NCBI RefSeq assembly: GCF_030700285.1
Contig: NZ_JAUYZJ010000025.1
Location: 1-64,000 of the forward strand
Origin: Methylobacterium sp. NEAU K
Lineage (GTDB): Bacteria; Pseudomonadota; Alphaproteobacteria; Rhizobiales; Beijerinckiaceae
DNA: 64,000 nt
Direction: 5' to 3'
Shown here: positions 51,872-59,842 of the stretch, one piece after another
How the letters are laid out: every line of letters starts with the position of its first letter
How positions within the stretch are numbered: position 1 is the first letter of the stretch
Translations under genes and position numbers: made by a program
Notes under the pieces: model-generated
What the model saw: only the letters and a program-made list of their open reading frames with translations
Databases searched by the model: none
Told to the model about the DNA's origin: nothing

Positions 51872-54800
51872 TCAGGCGGCCCGTCGCCGCGCCTCCGCGT
51901 CGGGCGCGCGCTCCGGCCCCCCGCCCCGGAACCGGGCGAAGCGCAGGGCCAGGTCCGGCAGGATCGCGAGGTTGAGCAGCGTCGAGGTGACGAGGCCGCC
52001 CAGGATGACGAGGGCCATCGGGCCCTCGATCTCCCGGCCGGGCTCCCCCGCCCCGAGGGCCAGCGGCAGCAGGCCGAGGCCGGTCACCAGGGAGGTCATC
52101 AGGATCGGCACCATCCGGTCGGCGGCGCCCTCGACCGCGGTGGCCCGGATCCAGGGGCGCCCCTCGGTCACGAGCTGCTCGTAATGGGCGATCATCATCA
52201 CGCTGTTGCGCAGGCTGATGCCCGACAGGGTGACGAAGCCGACGATCGAGCCGAGGGAGAGCACGCCCCCGGTCATCACGATGGCGGCCACCCCGCCGAC
52301 GAAGGCGAAGGGCAGGTTCACCAGCACCAGGAGCAGGTTGGCCCCCGAGCCCGTCACCACGGCGAGCAGCAGCACGATGCCGAAGCCCGCCAGGCCGGCA
52401 TGGGCCAGCAGATCGGTGCGCGCCCGCGCCTGCGCCTCCGCGGCCCCCGCGAAGGCGACGTAGACGCCCTCCGGCAGGCGCACCGAGCGGGCGATCTTGG
52501 TCCGCGCCGCCGCCACGAAGCCCGCCACGTCCCGCCCCTCGACGCCCGCGGTCACCGCCTGGACGCGCTGCGCACCCTGGTGCTGTACCTGGTAGCGCCC
52601 GGCGCTCTCGTAGATGTCGGCGACCTGGGACAGGCGGACGTAGCGCCCGCCCGGCGTGCGCAGGGGCAGGTCGCCGACGGCGCTGAGGCGGCCGCGCGCC
52701 CGCCCGTCGAGGATCACCAGCACGTTGAACACCGCGTTGCCGACATAGGTCTGGCCGACCGTGTCGCCCTGGTAGGCGGTGCGCACGGCCTCCAGCACCT
52801 CGATCGCGTCGAGGCCCCAGTGGCGCAGGTCCGCGGGGCGGAGCGCCGCCGTCACCTGCGGCAGGCCGGCCGGGGAGGCGAGCTGCACGTCGCGGGCGCC
52901 CCGGACCTCGGCGAGTTCCCGTGCCACCGCGCGGGCGGTGGCCTCGATCCGGTCGAGGTCGTTGCCGACCACGTTGACGACCACCGGCGCGGTGTAGCCC
53001 GAGACCGTCTCCTCGATCCGCTCGGTCAAAAAGGTCTTCAGGGAGAAGGCCGCGCCCGGGAACCCGGCGATCAGCCCGCGGATCCCGGCCTCCACGGCCC
53101 GCTGGGCCGCGCCGTCGAGGCCGGGCTCGAGGTCGATATGGATCTCGCTGTAATGGGTGCCCGCCGTGTCCTGCCCCGCCTCGGCCCGGCCGATCTGCGA
53201 GGCCACCGCCCGCACCCCCGGGATGCGCTTGAGGTCGCCCGTGATCAGGCTGCCCAGGCGCTGCGATTCCTGCAGGGCGGTGCCCGGCGCCGCCGCCATG
53301 TGCAGGATCAGGTGGCCCTCCTTCAGGTCGGGCAGGAAGCTCGCGCCGAGCCGCGGCAGGAGGGCGACCCCGGCCAGCACCGCCAGGGCGCTCGCGGCGA
53401 TCGCGGTCCGCGGCGCCCGCCCGATGCCGGAGAGCAGCGCCCGGTAGAGCGCCCGGCTCCGGCGCACCACCGGCGGATCGCCCGCCCCGGCCCGGTCGCG
53501 TCCCGCGCCGCCGAGCAGGAGCAGCGCGAGCGCGGGCGTCACGGTGAGCGCGACCAGCAGCGAGGCCAGCACGGCGGCGATGTAGGCCAGCGCCAGCGGT
53601 CCGAACAGGCGGCCCGCCACGCCGGTGAGCGCCAGCACCGGCAGGAACATCAGCAGCACCGCCAGGGTCGCGTAGGCGACCGCGCTGCGCACCTCCAGGA
53701 TGGCGTCGAACACCACCCGGGCCGCCCCGCCGCCCCTGCCCCCGGCCCGCGCCTCGCGCAGGCGCCGCGCCACGTTCTCGACGCCGATCACCGCGTCGTC
53801 CACCACCTCGCCGATGGCCAGCGCGAGCCCGCCCAGCGTCATGGTGTTGAGGCTCTCGCCCCAGGCCTGCAGGGCGAGGGCGGCGGCGATCAGCGAGAGC
53901 GGGATCGCGGCGGCGCTGATCAGCGCGGTGCGCCAGTCGGCCAGGAACACCAGCAGCACGACGACCACCAGCGCGCCGCCGAGCGCCAGCGCCTGGATGA
54001 CGTTGCCGTTGGCGACGTCGACAAAGTTCGCCGGGCGGAACAGGTCGGCGTGCAGGCTCACGCCCGCCCGCGCCAGTGCCGGCCGCAGCTCCTCCAGCGC
54101 CGCCTCCAGGCGGCCCGTGACCGCGCGGGTGTCGACGCCGACCTGCGCGCCGACCATCAGGAGCACGCCGGGCCTGCCGTCGACGAGCGCCGCGCCGATC
54201 GGCGGCTCGGGGGCCGACGTGACGGTGGCCACGTCGGCCAGCACCACGCTCGCCCCGCCCTCGTTGATCAGCACCGTGCGCCCCAGCGCCTCCGGGGTGA
54301 GCGACTGCCCCTCGGTGCGCAGGCCCACCCGCTGGTTGGGCGTATCCACGAAGCCGGCGCCGCGCACGCCGGTGGCCTTGCGGGCCGCCGCCAGCACGTC
54401 GTTGAGCCCGACCTGGTAGCGGATCAGGTCGTCGGGTCGGACCTGCACCTGGAGCGAGCGCACGTCGCCGCCGTAGACCGAGACCTGCGCGATGCCCGGC
54501 ACCGCCTGGAGGCGCAGCCGGACCGTCCAGTCGGCCAGCGTGCGCAGCGCCATGGCGTCGCGGCTCTCGGAGGTTAGGCCGACGAGCAGCACCGTCGAGG
54601 TGGAGGAGGTGAGCGCGGTCATGGCGGGCGCCATCACCCCCTGCGGCAGCCGGCCCGCCAGCGCCGCGAGCCGCTCGTTGACGCGCTGGCGCACCCGGTC
54701 GACGTCGCTCCCGGCCTGGAATGCCGCGGTGATCACCGACAGGCCCTGGATCGAGGAGGAGCGGAGCGTCTCCAGCCCGGGCAGGCCGCCTACCGCCACC

Positions 54801-55042
54801 TCGATCGCCTGGGTGACCAGGACCTCGACCTGCTCCGGATCGAGGCCCGGCGCCTCGGTCTGGATCGTCACGGTCGGCGGCGCGAATTCGGGGAACACGT
54901 CGTAGCGGGCGCTCCGGAGGGCGTAGAGCCCGAAGACCAGGAGCGCGCAGGCCAGGGCCAGCACCACCCGGGGCAGCCGCACCGAGAACCCGACCAGCGC
55001 GGCCTGGGGGCCGCCGCGGGGAGCGGGGGGCCGCTCAGTCAT
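51872..55042 (-). CDS. RND efflux permease (CusA/CzcA-like, HME group)
   Basis: A 1056-residue inner-membrane proton-driven pump. It has 12 TM helices in two blocks and two large periplasmic loops. N-terminal YDVFPEFAPPTVTIQTEAPG, QGLSVITAAFQAGSDVDRVR and MTALTSSTSTVLLVGLTS match the CzcA group. The TM4 proton-relay region reads LAIGEVVDDAVIGVENVARR, so the Asp pair is kept. SFLPDLKEGHLILHMAAAPG begins the second periplasmic domain. It overlaps the adaptor gene by 8 bp. No TolC/CusC-like channel adjoins it, so it must use one from elsewhere. The substrate is probably a metal ion or a hydrophobic compound. Confidence 0.9.
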   Translation of the reverse strand: MTERPPAPRGGPQAALVGFSVRLPRVVLALACALLVFGLYALRSARYDVFPEFAPPTVTIQTEAPGLDPEQVEVLVTQAIEVAVGGLPGLETLRSSSIQGLSVITAAFQAGSDVDRVRQRVNERLAALAGRLPQGVMAPAMTALTSSTSTVLLVGLTSESRDAMALRTLADWTVRLRLQAVPGIAQVSVYGGDVRSLQVQVRPDDLIRYQVGLNDVLAAARKATGVRGAGFVDTPNQRVGLRTEGQSLTPEALGRTVLINEGGASVVLADVATVTSAPEPPIGAALVDGRPGVLLMVGAQVGVDTRAVTGRLEAALEELRPALARAGVSLHADLFRPANFVDVANGNVIQALALGGALVVVVLLVFLADWRTALISAAAIPLSLIAAALALQAWGESLNTMTLGGLALAIGEVVDDAVIGVENVARRLREARAGGRGGGAARVVFDAILEVRSAVAYATLAVLLMFLPVLALTGVAGRLFGPLALAYIAAVLASLLVALTVTPALALLLLGGAGRDRAGAGDPPVVRRSRALYRALLSGIGRAPRTAIAASALAVLAGVALLPRLGASFLPDLKEGHLILHMAAAPGTALQESQRLGSLITGDLKRIPGVRAVASQIGRAEAGQDTAGTHYSEIHIDLEPGLDGAAQRAVEAGIRGLIAGFPGAAFSLKTFLTERIEETVSGYTAPVVVNVVGNDLDRIEATARAVARELAEVRGARDVQLASPAGLPQVTAALRPADLRHWGLDAIEVLEAVRTAYQGDTVGQTYVGNAVFNVLVILDGRARGRLSAVGDLPLRTPGGRYVRLSQVADIYESAGRYQVQHQGAQRVQAVTAGVEGRDVAGFVAAARTKIARSVRLPEGVYVAFAGAAEAQARARTDLLAHAGLAGFGIVLLLAVVTGSGANLLLVLVNLPFAFVGGVAAIVMTGGVLSLGSIVGFVTLSGISLRNSVMMIAHYEQLVTEGRPWIRATAVEGAADRMVPILMTSLVTGLGLLPLALGAGEPGREIEGPMALVILGGLVTSTLLNLAILPDLALRFARFRGGGPERAPDAEARRRAA

Positions 55043-56141
55043 CGTCGTCGCCGGCGACCCGGATCTGGCCCTTCATCTCCTCGGAGAGCAGCGCCTGGCC
55101 GCCCTTGAGCACGATCTCGCTGCCGCCGGGCAGGTCCTCGACCACGAAGGCATCGGCCGACATCGGCGCGTCGGCCCGGACCGGGTGGCGGACGTAGCCG
55201 CCGGCCTCGACGCCCCGGTAGACCCAGGTCCCCCCCTCCCCGTGAACCACCGCGTCCTCCGGCACCAGCACCCCCGTGGCCGAGCGCGCGGCCGGCAGGA
55301 ACGCCATCGTGCTCATGCCGGGCAGGAGGCCGCTCTCGCCGGAGACGAGGTAGAAGAAGCTCTGGCCCTGGATCCGCGGGTCGGTGCGGGTGGCGGGCGA
55401 GACGAGGCGCAGGGCCACCCGGCTGCTCTGCGGCGGCACCTCGGCGAAGGCGGCCTGCGGCGGCGGGTTCAGGGCCTCCCCCGGCGGCAGCGTCACCTGC
55501 ATCAGGAAGTCGGCGCGCTCGATCAGCCGCGTGACCAGCGGCGCCCGCTCGACGATGCCCCGGCCGATCACCGGCCCCCATTCCTGCTGGGCGGTGGCGG
55601 CCAGGGTGCGCACCTGCGACTCGGCGGCGGTCACCGCGGCCTGGTCGGTGAGGGCCGTGCCCTCGGCGGTCTCGATCTGGGCGGCCGCGACCGTCGCGGT
55701 GCCGAGGCTCCGGGCCCGCCGCGCGGCGCTGCCCGAGACCTCGGCGCGGGCCCGGGCGGTCTGGAGCGCGGCGACCGCGCCGGCATAGGCGTTGGTCAGC
55801 TCCGTCACCCGGGCGAGGTCGAGGACGCTGCCGTAGGCGGTCAGCTCCTGCCGGTGCGGCAGGGCCGCCAGGATTGCGGTCGCGAGGCCGATCCGGCCGC
55901 GCTCCTCCGGGGTGAGGCGCACGACCGTGCGTCCGTCCTCCACCGCGACGCGGGTCGCCGGCTGCGCCTTCTGATCCGGCGCGCCGGCGACCCGCGTGAC
56001 CGGGACGAGCCCGTTCAGGGCGGTGAGGATCGGCGCGGTCTGGTCGCGCAGGCGCGCGCCCGCCCCCGTCAGGGCGGCCAGCGCGAGGGCGCCCGCCAGG
56101 ACCAGCCCCGCGAGCAGCACGGGCCGCCGCCGTCGCACCAC
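55035..56141 (-). CDS. HlyD/CusB-like periplasmic adaptor of the RND pump
   Basis: A 368-residue membrane-fusion protein with an N-terminal anchor (VLLAGLVLAGALALAALTGA). Then come a hairpin of coiled-coil character (ALQTARARAEVSGSAARRAR, ETAEGTALTDQAAVTAAESQ) and lipoyl/barrel parts (SFFYLVSGESGLLPGMSTMA, ATGVLVPEDAVVHGEGGTWV). The start is a GTG at 56141 with GGAGGAAAGC directly in front. It is the first gene of a two-gene operon; its last codons overlap the pump start. Like CusB it would link the permease to an outer-membrane channel. It lacks an obvious Met-rich copper site at the N-terminus. Confidence 0.88.
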   Translation of the reverse strand: MVRRRRPVLLAGLVLAGALALAALTGAGARLRDQTAPILTALNGLVPVTRVAGAPDQKAQPATRVAVEDGRTVVRLTPEERGRIGLATAILAALPHRQELTAYGSVLDLARVTELTNAYAGAVAALQTARARAEVSGSAARRARSLGTATVAAAQIETAEGTALTDQAAVTAAESQVRTLAATAQQEWGPVIGRGIVERAPLVTRLIERADFLMQVTLPPGEALNPPPQAAFAEVPPQSSRVALRLVSPATRTDPRIQGQSFFYLVSGESGLLPGMSTMAFLPAARSATGVLVPEDAVVHGEGGTWVYRGVEAGGYVRHPVRADAPMSADAFVVEDLPGGSEIVLKGGQALLSEEMKGQIRVAGDDDD

Positions 56142-56260
56142 GCTTTCCTCCGCAACCGCTGCCCTCGGGCCTGGATTGCCACTTTTGCCCGTTTTCTTTG
56201 TCCGGATCTACCCGATCCTGGGCGCCGCATCACGGTCGCTCGGGTTGCGGATGCCGACCT

Positions 56261-57499
56261 TCAGCCCGCCAGCGGCACCTCCAGGCGGAAGCAGGCGCCT
56301 TCGCCGGTCCGCGGCGTTGTGAGGCTGCCGCCGAGCTGCCGGGTGAGGCTGCCGACGACGCGCATGCCGAGGCTCCGCGAGGTGCGCCCGATCTCGAAAT
56401 CCGCCGGCAGCCCGACCCCGTCATCGGCCACCTCGACCACGAAGGCGTCGCGTTCGCGCTCGGCCCGGACCCGGATCTCGCCGCCCTCCGGGCGGGTCTC
56501 GGGCGGGTAGGCGTATTTGAGCGCGTTGGTGACGAGTTCGTTGACCAGCAGCCCGATCGGGATCGCCCGGTCGGCCGAGATCCTCTGCGGCGCGGCCGTG
56601 CAGGCGAGCCGCCGGCCCGGCGCGCCGCTGGCGAGGTTGGCCACCAGCTTCTCCAGGAAGGGGGCGAGGTCGAGTTCGCCGGGCACGCCTTCGCCCTCCC
56701 CCTCCCCGGCTCCGTCTCCTTGCCGCCAGAGCTGGTCGTGGACGCTCGCGATCGCCTCGACGCGGTTGCGCGCATCCGTCAGGGCCGTCTGCACGGCGGG
56801 CTCGGCCTCGGCGGCCCGGGCCTGGAGGGCGAGCAGGCTCGCCACGATGGCGAGGCTGTTCTTGACCCGGTGGCTCATCTCGCGGGCGAGCAGGTCCTGG
56901 CGGGCCAGCGCGGCGCGCAGCAGGCTCTCGGTGCGCAGGCGCTCGATCGCGCCTCCGAGCAGGTTGGCGAATCCCTGCATGAAGGCGATGTCGGCCTCCT
57001 CGAACATGCCCTCGCGGGTGTCGTCCACCTCCAGCACGCCGAAGGCGCCGTCCCGATTCTCGATCAGCACGTTGATCGCCCGGCGGATGCCGTGGTCGGC
57101 CATGAGCTGCGGCGTGCGGAAGCGGGTCTCGTCGGCGAGGTGGTTCGAGATCACCGGCCGGCCCGTCTTGAGGGCGAAGCCCGCCGGGGAGGCGAGGTCG
57201 GCCCCGACCCGGGCCTGCCCGATCACGTCGGGTCCCCAGCCGATTCCCGCGCGCACCAGCAGCTGGTCCTCGCCGCGCCGGTACTCCAGGGCCTTGCAGA
57301 ACTCGGCGCCCATCCCCTGCGCGCACAGCTCCGCGGCGCGCTGCAACAGGTGGTCGACATCGGTGCCGCGCAGGGCCTCGACGCCGAACTCGGACAGGAT
57401 CGCCTGCTGGCGCAGGCGGTAGCCGAGATCGGGACGTGCAGGCTCCTGCGACGCGTCCGGGCTGGGTTCCACTTCGGTCTGGTCGATATGCGCGGTCAT
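56261..57499 (-). CDS. GAF-HisKA_2 sensor histidine kinase
   Basis: A 412-residue soluble kinase. A GAF domain fills about residues 40-195 (ILSEFGVEALRGTDVDHLLQ, YRRGEDQLLVRAGIGWGPDV, LLIENRDGAFGVLEVDDTRE-type end). The HisKA_2 phosphoacceptor helix is LAREMSHRVKNSLAIVASLL near 210, followed by the ATPase part with LLVNELVTNALKYAYPPETR and VADDGVGLPADF. The Glu/Gly-rich loop GAGEGEGEGVPGE sits between them. The ATG at 57499 matches the family start. No partner regulator is next to it. Kinases of this kind often act in the general stress response with a PhyR-type regulator, which is inference here. Confidence 0.9.
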   Translation of the reverse strand: MTAHIDQTEVEPSPDASQEPARPDLGYRLRQQAILSEFGVEALRGTDVDHLLQRAAELCAQGMGAEFCKALEYRRGEDQLLVRAGIGWGPDVIGQARVGADLASPAGFALKTGRPVISNHLADETRFRTPQLMADHGIRRAINVLIENRDGAFGVLEVDDTREGMFEEADIAFMQGFANLLGGAIERLRTESLLRAALARQDLLAREMSHRVKNSLAIVASLLALQARAAEAEPAVQTALTDARNRVEAIASVHDQLWRQGDGAGEGEGEGVPGELDLAPFLEKLVANLASGAPGRRLACTAAPQRISADRAIPIGLLVNELVTNALKYAYPPETRPEGGEIRVRAERERDAFVVEVADDGVGLPADFEIGRTSRSLGMRVVGSLTRQLGGSLTTPRTGEGACFRLEVPLAG

Positions 57500-57955
57500 G
57501 AGGGCTGGGAGACTAGCAGGAAGGTTGGCCCGGGGCGACGCAGGTCTACGGGCCAAGCCGCACCCGTCATCGCGCCCGTCGTCGCACCCGTCTTCGACAT
57601 CCCTGCCCGCCCCGGAGCCTCCGGCTTCGTCCGGCGCTCCGTCAGTCCGACCCGTCTCGCGGGATGCCGACAAGCGATGGCCACAGGGCCGACGATGTGA
57701 ACGGACGCTCCGGCAAGGCGCTCTCGATCGTCGCCTGCGCGGCCTGCCACCGCCTCGTGGCGGATCCGGTATCGGCCTCGGGCAGGCCGCGCGGGGCCTA
57801 GGGCCGTGCGCCTCATGATCCCGGGCAGGAACAGAGATCGCGCGTTCCGCAGCGCCCGGTGAGCTTCCGTCCGGCTGCGACATCCAGGTCTTGGATATGG
57901 GGGAACGCCCCCGGCCCAGGAGGCCTTCTCCCGCACCGAGACCATGGAGCGCACG
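57500..57955. other. Intergenic region
   Basis: About 456 bp between divergent genes. The plus and minus strands both have short frames without ribosome-binding sites. Simple GTCATC/GTCGTC repeats near 57560-57600 look like random GC-rich drift. Nothing further is seen. Confidence 0.4.
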
Positions 57956-58180
57956 ATGACCGGCAAGGCCAAGGTGAAGTCCGGAGACGACGTGACCTAC
58001 AGGTGGGGCAAGGGCACCGTCGCGGGCGCGGTGACCAAGGTCCACACCGAGGACGTCGAGAAGACCATCAAGGGCAACACGGTCAAGCGCGCGGCCTCGA
58101 AGGACGAGCCGGCCGTAGAGATCAAGACCGATAAGGGCAAGACCGTGCTCAAGTCCGTCACCGAGGTCACCGTCAAGTAA
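57956..58180 (+). CDS. Small Tudor-like (DUF2945/HVA1) protein, 74 aa
   Basis: A short protein with the HVA1/DUF2945 Tudor-like pattern: KSGDDVTYRWGKGTVAGAVT, VEKTIKGNTVKRAASKDEPA and VEIKTDKGKTVLKS. GGAG before the ATG at 57956 decides this start over an in-frame ATG at 57944. Family members are small beta-barrel proteins of unknown function, sometimes next to DNA-repair or stress genes. Lys-rich composition suggests nucleic-acid contact (inference). Confidence 0.85.
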   Translation: MTGKAKVKSGDDVTYRWGKGTVAGAVTKVHTEDVEKTIKGNTVKRAASKDEPAVEIKTDKGKTVLKSVTEVTVK

Positions 58181-58302
58181 GCGGATCCGCGCAGGCTGCC
58201 TGCGCGGTGAGTTCGCGCACATCATCCCCGTCCCGGGTCTCGCCGGGGCGGGGGTGGCGGCTATCTGTAACGGTTCCAGACTTCGCGAAGCCGGGACCCT
58301 GC

Positions 58303-58794
58303 ATGACCATTCCCCTCAGGCTCACCCTGAACGGGCAGACGCGCGCGATCGCCCTCGAGGACCCGCGCATCACCCTCCTCGACCTCCTGCGCGAGCGCCT
58401 CGGCCTGACCGGCGCCAAGAAGGGCTGCGACCGCGGCCAGTGCGGCGCCTGCACCGTCCTGGTGGACGGGCGGCGGATCAATGCCTGCCTGACGCTGGCC
58501 GCGAGCCTCGACGGGGCCGAGGTGCTGACCATCGAGGGGCTGGCCGAGGGCGACCGGCTGCACCCGGTCCAGGCGGCCTTCATCGCCCATGACGGCTTCC
58601 AGTGCGGCTTCTGCACCCCCGGCCAGATCATGAGCGCGGTGGGCCTGATCCGCGAGGGCCATGCCGGCACCGATCCCGAGCGCATCCGCGAGGGCATGAG
58701 CGGCAATCTCTGCCGCTGCGGCGCCTATGCGGGCATCCTGGAGGCGGTGAGGGACGCCGCCGGCCAGACGGAACACCGGGAGGACGCGGCGTGA
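58303..58794 (+). CDS. paoA: PaoA-like [2Fe-2S] subunit of molybdenum aldehyde oxidoreductase
   Basis: A 163-residue ferredoxin subunit of the xanthine-oxidase family. Cluster I ligands lie in KKGCDRGQCGACTVLVDGR with Cys further on in NACLT; cluster II ligands in FQCGFCTPGQ and GNLCRCGAYA. E. coli PaoA is longer (about 229 residues) because of a Tat signal; this protein begins at the domain with no signal, so the enzyme is probably cytoplasmic. It is the first gene of three overlapping or close genes. Electrons from the Mo site would pass through these clusters to FAD in the next subunit. Confidence 0.88.
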   Translation: MTIPLRLTLNGQTRAIALEDPRITLLDLLRERLGLTGAKKGCDRGQCGACTVLVDGRRINACLTLAASLDGAEVLTIEGLAEGDRLHPVQAAFIAHDGFQCGFCTPGQIMSAVGLIREGHAGTDPERIREGMSGNLCRCGAYAGILEAVRDAAGQTEHREDAA

Positions 58795-59831
58795 GGACGT
58801 TCGACTACATCCGTCCGGCGAGCCTGCCGGAGGCCGTCGCGGCCGGGCAGCAGCCGGACACGGCCTATCTCGCCGCCGGCACCAACCTGGTCGACCTGAT
58901 GAAGGGCGGCGTCGCCACGCCCGCCCGGATCGTCGACATCACCCGGCTGCCCGGCCTGTCGGCCATCGAGCGGCTGCCGGACGGCGGCACCCGGGTCGGC
59001 GCCCTCGTGCGCAACAGCGACCTGGCCTACGACGCGGCCTTCGCCGAGACCTACCCGATGGTCGCCGAAGCCCTGCTGGCGGGCGCCTCGGCGCAGCTGC
59101 GCAACGCCGCCACCGTCGGCGGCAACCTGATGCAGCGCACCCGCTGCCCGTACTTCACCGACGCCGTCTCGCCCTGCAACAAGCGCGAGCCCGGCGCCGG
59201 CTGCGCGGCCCTCGGGCACGCCACCCGCATCCATGCCGTGCAGGGCTGGAGCGAGCACTGCATCGCTACCCACCCGTCGGATTTCTGCGTGCCGCTCGTC
59301 GCCCTCGACGCGGTGGTGGAGATCGCCGGGCCGGACGGGGAGCGCACCGTCCCGCTCACCGCGTTCCACCACCTCCCCGGCGACCACCCGGAGCGGGAGA
59401 CGGCCCTGCGGCCGGGCGAGCTGATCACCGCCCTGCGCCTGCCGCCCGAGGCGGCCGCGTTCCAGGGGAACGCCCGCTACCTCAAGGTCCGCGACCGCAC
59501 CTCCTACGCCTTCGCGGTGGTCTCGGCCGCTGCCGCCCTCACGCTTGACGGTGGGACGATCGGCCGGGCCCGGCTCGCCTTCGGCGGACTGGCGCTCAAG
59601 CCCTGGCGGGTGGAGGAGGCCGAGGCCGCTCTGGTCGGCCACGCGCCCTCCCCCGAGGCCTACGCCAAGGCCGCCGCCCTCGCCCTCGACGGCGCCCGGC
59701 CCACCGGCGAGGCCAACGCCTTCAAGATCGAACTCGCCCGCCGCGTCGCGGTCCGGGCGCTGACGCTGGCGGCCGCCGGGACGCCCGCCCGGATCCCGGC
59801 GCTCCCCGCCTCCCCGTTCGGCATCGTCTGA
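58791..59831 (+). CDS. paoB: PaoB-like FAD-binding subunit with extra [4Fe-4S] cluster
   Basis: A 346-residue FAD subunit. The start is a GTG overlapping the paoA-like stop (GTGA) with GGGAGG upstream. FAD-binding motifs are LAAGTNLVDLMKGGVATP and the AATVGGNLMQRTRC region. The insertion CPYFTDAVSPCNKREPGAGC carries the four-cysteine motif seen in PaoB of E. coli, which binds a [4Fe-4S] cluster and distinguishes this group from plain xanthine dehydrogenases. RYLKVRDRTSYAFAVVSAAA follows in the C-terminal domain. The subunit passes electrons to an acceptor such as ferredoxin or oxygen. Confidence 0.9.
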   Translation: MRTFDYIRPASLPEAVAAGQQPDTAYLAAGTNLVDLMKGGVATPARIVDITRLPGLSAIERLPDGGTRVGALVRNSDLAYDAAFAETYPMVAEALLAGASAQLRNAATVGGNLMQRTRCPYFTDAVSPCNKREPGAGCAALGHATRIHAVQGWSEHCIATHPSDFCVPLVALDAVVEIAGPDGERTVPLTAFHHLPGDHPERETALRPGELITALRLPPEAAAFQGNARYLKVRDRTSYAFAVVSAAAALTLDGGTIGRARLAFGGLALKPWRVEEAEAALVGHAPSPEAYAKAAALALDGARPTGEANAFKIELARRVAVRALTLAAAGTPARIPALPASPFGIV

Positions 59832-59842
59832 GGACAGACCGC

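Noticed and set aside
50606..54577. A plus-strand frame of 1323 codons
   Set aside because: Antisense to the GDNCEFG and RND pump genes; residues are dominated by Arg/Gly/Gln/His with no recognisable motif.
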